64,000 nucleotides of DNA from Bog-473 sp963766995 (GTDB lineage Bacteria; Actinomycetota; Acidimicrobiia; Acidimicrobiales; RAAP-2), in the NCBI GenBank assembly GCA_963766995.1, contig CAVYCE010000001.1:496001-560000 (forward strand). Direction: 5' to 3'. Both the position numbers and the translations under genes were made by a program. The notes beneath the pieces are model-generated. The model saw only the letters and a list, made by a program, of their open reading frames with translations, was not told the DNA's origin and made no database searches. This document shows positions 60,959 through 64,000 of this stretch, in pieces. Position 1 is the first letter of the stretch. Each line of letters opens with the position of its first letter.

Positions 60959-62007
60959 CCGAGGATCATCCGCCCGCCGGTGTAGTCCAAGACCACCCAG
61001 CCGAACCGCTTGAGCTGATCTGAGCCAAGGAGCCCAGCAGTTCCGTTGGCGCTAATAGGCCCGAAGGCGATCACACCTACCAGCTGTTGGTGCAGGGTCA
61101 CCCCGGGGATGGACCACAGCCCACTCTTGTCCAGAGGCACGGTCACGGTTGAGCAAACGGTGGTCTGTCGTTGGGCTTGATTGGTGTGCGAGAGGTGATG
61201 TTGCCTGGCCAATGCGGTACTCACCACCGACTGTGAGGAACCGGTGTCGACGACGAAGATGTGCGATCGGCCATGCCCAAGCGTCATAGATACCTGCACG
61301 GCGGCATTGCCTGGCGTCAGCACCGCAGTCACCGGCACTGTGGTGCCGGGCTGACCCGGTGTGAGTGTGGCCGGCGGAGGTGGTCCGGTCGGACCCGTCA
61401 CGACCTGTCCATTGGACGCGGCAGGACCTTCGGTGCTGGACCCGAGGGTCAGCGTGTGCGCCGCGAAGTCGATACGAATGGCCCCGAAACGGCTGAGGAC
61501 ATCGGATCCGAGCAGGCCCACCGGCTGTCCCTTAATGCCGAAGTCAGGCAGCGTGGCCGCAGTCAGGATCTGAGGGGACAGTGCGGCGCCGGCGGCCGAC
61601 CACGACGCCACCCGAACCGGGCGCGACAGGGCGGTGCAACCCACGCCCTCAATCCCGCTTTCCGGTCCATCGGCCTTAAGGTGCAGTCGCTTGGCCAAAT
61701 GCGCGTCGATGACCGACTCCCCCGCGCCGGTGTCGATGATGAAGGGGAAGGGCCCCTTGCCTTCAATGCAGACGTTGATCATTTCGGCCACCTGCCCCGC
61801 CACCGTGCTGACCGTGATGGGGAGACGCTGCGCACCGCCGGGCAGCATGGTGTCACCAGCGCACCCGGCCGAAGTGGGCGGCAGCTTGAAGTTGACGATT
61901 GGCTGTACGTGCACCTTGGCGATGGTGGCTCCGGCTGGAATGGCCGCAGCGGTGAAGACCGTCAGCGTTGAACCGGCCAGGGTCAAGATGATGCGGCGGG
62001 CGCGCAC
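60955..62007 (-). CDS. Secreted two-lobed retropepsin-like aspartic protease candidate
   Basis: 350 residues from a GTG. A signal peptide is present (MRARRIILTLAGSTLTVFTA with cleavage near IPAGA). There are two clear aspartyl-protease lobes: FIIDTGAGESVID (D92) with GLLGSDVLSRFG (164-169), and FVVDTGSSQSVVS (D254) with GLLGSDQLKRFG (325-330). A Pro-rich linker (about 205-225) joins them. Both catalytic DTG triads are intact, so the two lobes could pair within one chain, as in pepsin. Four Cys may form disulfides. Convergent with SRPBCC; same strand as the glycosyltransferase genes. Confidence 0.87.
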   Translation of the reverse strand: MRARRIILTLAGSTLTVFTAAAIPAGATIAKVHVQPIVNFKLPPTSAGCAGDTMLPGGAQRLPITVSTVAGQVAEMINVCIEGKGPFPFIIDTGAGESVIDAHLAKRLHLKADGPESGIEGVGCTALSRPVRVASWSAAGAALSPQILTAATLPDFGIKGQPVGLLGSDVLSRFGAIRIDFAAHTLTLGSSTEGPAASNGQVVTGPTGPPPPATLTPGQPGTTVPVTAVLTPGNAAVQVSMTLGHGRSHIFVVDTGSSQSVVSTALARQHHLSHTNQAQRQTTVCSTVTVPLDKSGLWSIPGVTLHQQLVGVIAFGPISANGTAGLLGSDQLKRFGWVVLDYTGGRMILG

Positions 62008-62010
62008 CTT

Positions 62011-62889
62011 CTAGCGCTGCAGAGCCAGGCGCGCGCTGGCCACGGCCATGCGCACCCCGAGTACGAGCGCGGCCAACGGCAACGCAAGCCGGCGCCAGCC
62101 GCGGGTGGATCGTGCCGCGAAGCGCAGGGCAGAGCGGTGGTGCGCCACCATCATTTTGTAGGGGTGGCGGGCCGTGCTCACGCCCTGAATATGCGTCACG
62201 CTGGCGGCGCCAGTGAAGCCCACGCCCCAACCAGCCTGGTGGGCCCGCCAGCACAGGTCGGTGTCCTCGGCGTACATGAAGTAGGCCTCGTCGAAGCCCC
62301 CCAGCTCCTCGAAGGCTTGGCGCCGCGTCATGAAACAAGAGCCGGAAATCCACCCGGCTTCAGCCACGCTCTCTCCGTCTGGGGCATTGGGCTTGTAGCG
62401 CTTGGTGAAGCGATTCTCAGGATTGAACTGCGCCAGCAGCGCGTGGCCGGCAGCGTCAATGAATGAGGGGAAAGGACGCACGGAGGGGTAGACCTCCCCG
62501 TCGTCATCGTAAATGCATGGGCCGACCAAGGCCCAAGCCGGTCGGTCGGTCAACACTTGGCCCAGGACACCGATGGTGCCGGGGTGGACGCTGAGGTCCG
62601 CGTTGGACACCAGTACCAACTCGGGTGCCGGCGTCATGCCGGCCAGTGCCGCCATCCCTCGGTTGACGCCAGCTCCGTAGCCCAGGTTCTGTCGGGGGCT
62701 CACCACCATGACATCGTCAATGTGGCCCTCGGCTCGCAGTGGGGCCAGAGAGCTCTCGGCGGTGCCAGGGTTCCCGTTGTCCACGACAACCACCGGTGAC
62801 GCCCCATCTTGGAGCAGCGAGCGAACGCATCCCTCGAGGAGAGCTCCGGCGTCGTGGTCAACCACAACGGCGGCAATCGGGGCCGTCAC
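62011..62889 (-). CDS. Glycosyltransferase family 2, WbbL rhamnosyltransferase-like
   Basis: 292 residues from GTG 62889. VVVVDNGNPGTAESSL (nucleotide binding), LVSNADLSVHPGTI (DxD equivalent) and GWISGSCFMTRRQAFEELGG with FMYAEDTDLCWRAHQAG are diagnostic of GT2 rhamnosyl transferases. In mycobacteria the homologous WbbL adds rhamnose to the GlcNAc-P-P-polyprenol linker of arabinogalactan. The substrate here is unproven. A basic C-terminal helix may associate with the membrane. Ends 3 bp before the protease gene. Confidence 0.88.
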   Translation of the reverse strand: MTAPIAAVVVDHDAGALLEGCVRSLLQDGASPVVVVDNGNPGTAESSLAPLRAEGHIDDVMVVSPRQNLGYGAGVNRGMAALAGMTPAPELVLVSNADLSVHPGTIGVLGQVLTDRPAWALVGPCIYDDDGEVYPSVRPFPSFIDAAGHALLAQFNPENRFTKRYKPNAPDGESVAEAGWISGSCFMTRRQAFEELGGFDEAYFMYAEDTDLCWRAHQAGWGVGFTGAASVTHIQGVSTARHPYKMMVAHHRSALRFAARSTRGWRRLALPLAALVLGVRMAVASARLALQR

Positions 62890-62896
62890 TCCGGGC

Positions 62897-63634
62897 TCAA
62901 TAGTCCTTTGTAAAACGGAATTTCACCAGTGCCGTCAGCGCGCTGAAGCCGTCGCGCCAGGTGATCTTCTTGCCCTCGTCAATCTCGCGGCCGGCATAGG
63001 AAATCGGTACCTCGTAAATGCGGTGACCTCGGCGCAGCACCTTGGCGGTGATTTCGGGCTCGAAGTCGAAGCGATTGGAAACGATGGTCATGCCCGCGAT
63101 GGCTTCGGCGTCGAAGAGCTTGTAACAGGTCTCCATGTCCGAGAGCGTCGAGCGATAGAGCACGTTGGTGACGAAGGACAACAATCGGTTGCCGGCCCAA
63201 TGCAGCGGCATCATGTTCTTGCGCTCACCAGTGAAGCGGCTGCCATAGACGACTCGAGCCTTACCCTTCATGATGGGCTCGAGCAGTCGGGGCCAGTCGT
63301 CGGGGTCGTATTCGAGGTCGGCATCTTGAATCAGGAGGAGATCGCCGGTGGCCGCACTCATGCCTGTCCGGATGGCCGCCCCCTTCCCCTTGTTGCCTTC
63401 GTGGGTGATGACTCGCACGGTCGAGTCTTCCAAGGCCCGCAATACCTTGTCGGAGCCGTCGCTCGATCCGTCGTCGACCACAATGACCTGCAAGGTCAAC
63501 GGGAGCTCGACGGCCCGCATGCGACGGATGATCTCGGCCACCGTTGACCGCTCGTTGAAGACGGGCATGATGACCGAGAGGGTGGAATACGTGCGCAGCG
63601 GTGGCAGCTCGCTGTCGAAATTGTCCGTTGTCAT
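62897..63634 (-). CDS. Glycosyltransferase family 2, polyprenyl-phosphate sugar transferase type
   Basis: 245 residues. LSVIMPVFNERSTVAEII, VIVVDDGSSDGSD and LLLIQDADLEYDPDDWPRLL are the nucleotide-binding and metal DxD motifs of the DPM1/GtrB-like branch; VPISYAGREIDEGKKITWRD at the C-terminus is typical. It transfers a hexose from a nucleotide sugar to a polyprenyl phosphate. No membrane helices are present. The start overlaps the epimerase stop (ATGA). Confidence 0.9.
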   Translation of the reverse strand: MTTDNFDSELPPLRTYSTLSVIMPVFNERSTVAEIIRRMRAVELPLTLQVIVVDDGSSDGSDKVLRALEDSTVRVITHEGNKGKGAAIRTGMSAATGDLLLIQDADLEYDPDDWPRLLEPIMKGKARVVYGSRFTGERKNMMPLHWAGNRLLSFVTNVLYRSTLSDMETCYKLFDAEAIAGMTIVSNRFDFEPEITAKVLRRGHRIYEVPISYAGREIDEGKKITWRDGFSALTALVKFRFTKDY

Positions 63635-64000
63635 GAGGTGGCCACCTGGTTCGCCATGAACTGCAACGTACGCTCGATGCCGTCCCTGAGTGCAATTGAA
63701 GGGGTCCAGCCCAGTTCGGTTGTGGCCAAGGTGATGTCGGGGCAGCGGCGGGTCGGATCGTCGGTGGGCAACGGCCGGTACACAATGTCCGATGATGAGC
63801 CGGAGAGCTCTAACACCAGCTGAGCCAGCTCCATCATGGTGCGCTCGTCAGGGTTGCCGATGTTCACCGGACCGGTGAGCGAGGAGTCGAGGAGAGCAAT
63901 GAGGCCGGCGATCTCGTCGTCGACATAACAGAAGCTTCTGGTCTGCATGCCATCGCCGTAAATGGTGAGCGAGTCACCCCGCAACGCTTGAGCAATGAAG
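63631..64000 (-). CDS. NAD-dependent epimerase/dehydratase, C-terminal part (truncated by window edge)
   Basis: About 122 C-terminal residues are visible; the frame continues past the right edge. LTIYGDGMQTRSFCYVDDEI and VNIGNPDERTMMELAQLVL are the C-terminal substrate-lobe motifs of UDP-glucuronate decarboxylase and UDP-glucose 4-epimerase-type SDRs. It probably makes a nucleotide sugar used by the adjacent glycosyltransferases. Translationally coupled to the GT2 gene. Confidence 0.88.
   Translation of the reverse strand, partial: FIAQALRGDSLTIYGDGMQTRSFCYVDDEIAGLIALLDSSLTGPVNIGNPDERTMMELAQLVLELSGSSSDIVYRPLPTDDPTRRCPDITLATTELGWTPSIALRDGIERTLQFMANQVATS

Overview
The window reads as chromosome from a high-GC actinomycete-type bacterium, most likely an uncultured member of the Acidimicrobiia or a relative. 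The support is the set of F420/flavin luciferase-like (LLM) oxidoreductases, a MshB/Mca-like PIG-L deacetylase, a long 483-residue S-adenosylhomocysteinase, CYP125-type P450 motifs, a WbbL-like glycosyltransferase, and many leaderless promoters (TANNNT, 6-7 nt, then ATG/GTG). No transposase, integrase, phage gene or CRISPR array is visible. The taxonomic placement is inference.

Layout. 0-8.6 kb: end of an unknown gene, a MarR-MFS-methyltransferase operon with an evident operator, an Nfu Fe-S protein, an FAH-family hydrolase plus secernin-like peptidase, a divergent CYP125-like P450, AhpD-like and TetR genes, and an RHH protein. 8.7-14.4 kb: ATP-grasp ligase, GNATs, YceI, a two-domain alpha/beta hydrolase whose second nucleophile is Ala, and a secreted protein. 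14.5-21.7 kb: a one-directional catabolic cluster (XRE-cupin regulator, M24 hydrolase, APC permease behind a 20-bp hairpin, SnoaL-like protein, phosphotriesterase-like hydrolase, acyl-CoA synthetase, enoyl-CoA hydratase). 21.7-28.5 kb: a CMD gene cut by an amber codon, GH15 hydrolase, P-loop kinase, zinc dehydrogenase, MarR, and an ABC exporter. 28.6-37.2 kb: tRNA-Arg(CCU), PhyH oxygenase, ahcY with a structured leader, ECF sigma and frameshifted anti-sigma factor, PIG-L, and an in-frame threonine aldolase-LLM fusion. 37.2-41.6 kb: thioesterase, then three consecutive frameshifted genes (LLM oxidoreductase, thiolase, KAS III), then an intact nucleotidyltransferase. 41.6-42.2 kb: non-coding DNA with a ~34-nt periodic CTTGCGG repeat. 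42.2-55.8 kb: small unknown protein, GNATs, ICMT, SDRs, a frameshifted ALDH, a FadD-type ligase, tag, quinone oxidoreductase, LLM, UBP zinc finger, and a cNMP-binding/TrxR-like flavoprotein without its CxxC. 56.2-64 kb: PadR-MacB-type exporter, ArsR-SRPBCC pair, a secreted protein with two DTG protease lobes, and cell-surface glycosylation genes running off the right edge.

How the genes work together. Most genes are lipid, CoA-ester and redox enzymes (P450, acyl-CoA ligases, enoyl-CoA hydratase, thiolase, KAS III, thioesterase, SDRs, ALDH, PhyH, LLMs), which fits an aerobic heterotroph degrading lipids, sterols or similar hydrophobic compounds. Genes are packed tightly: 4-nt ATGA/GTGA overlaps within operons, and tail-to-tail pairs sharing stop-codon bases. 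The number of single-base lesions, concentrated at 37.9-40.0 kb and several in G/C runs, means either local gene decay or uncorrected assembly errors. That should be settled before any of these genes is called dead.
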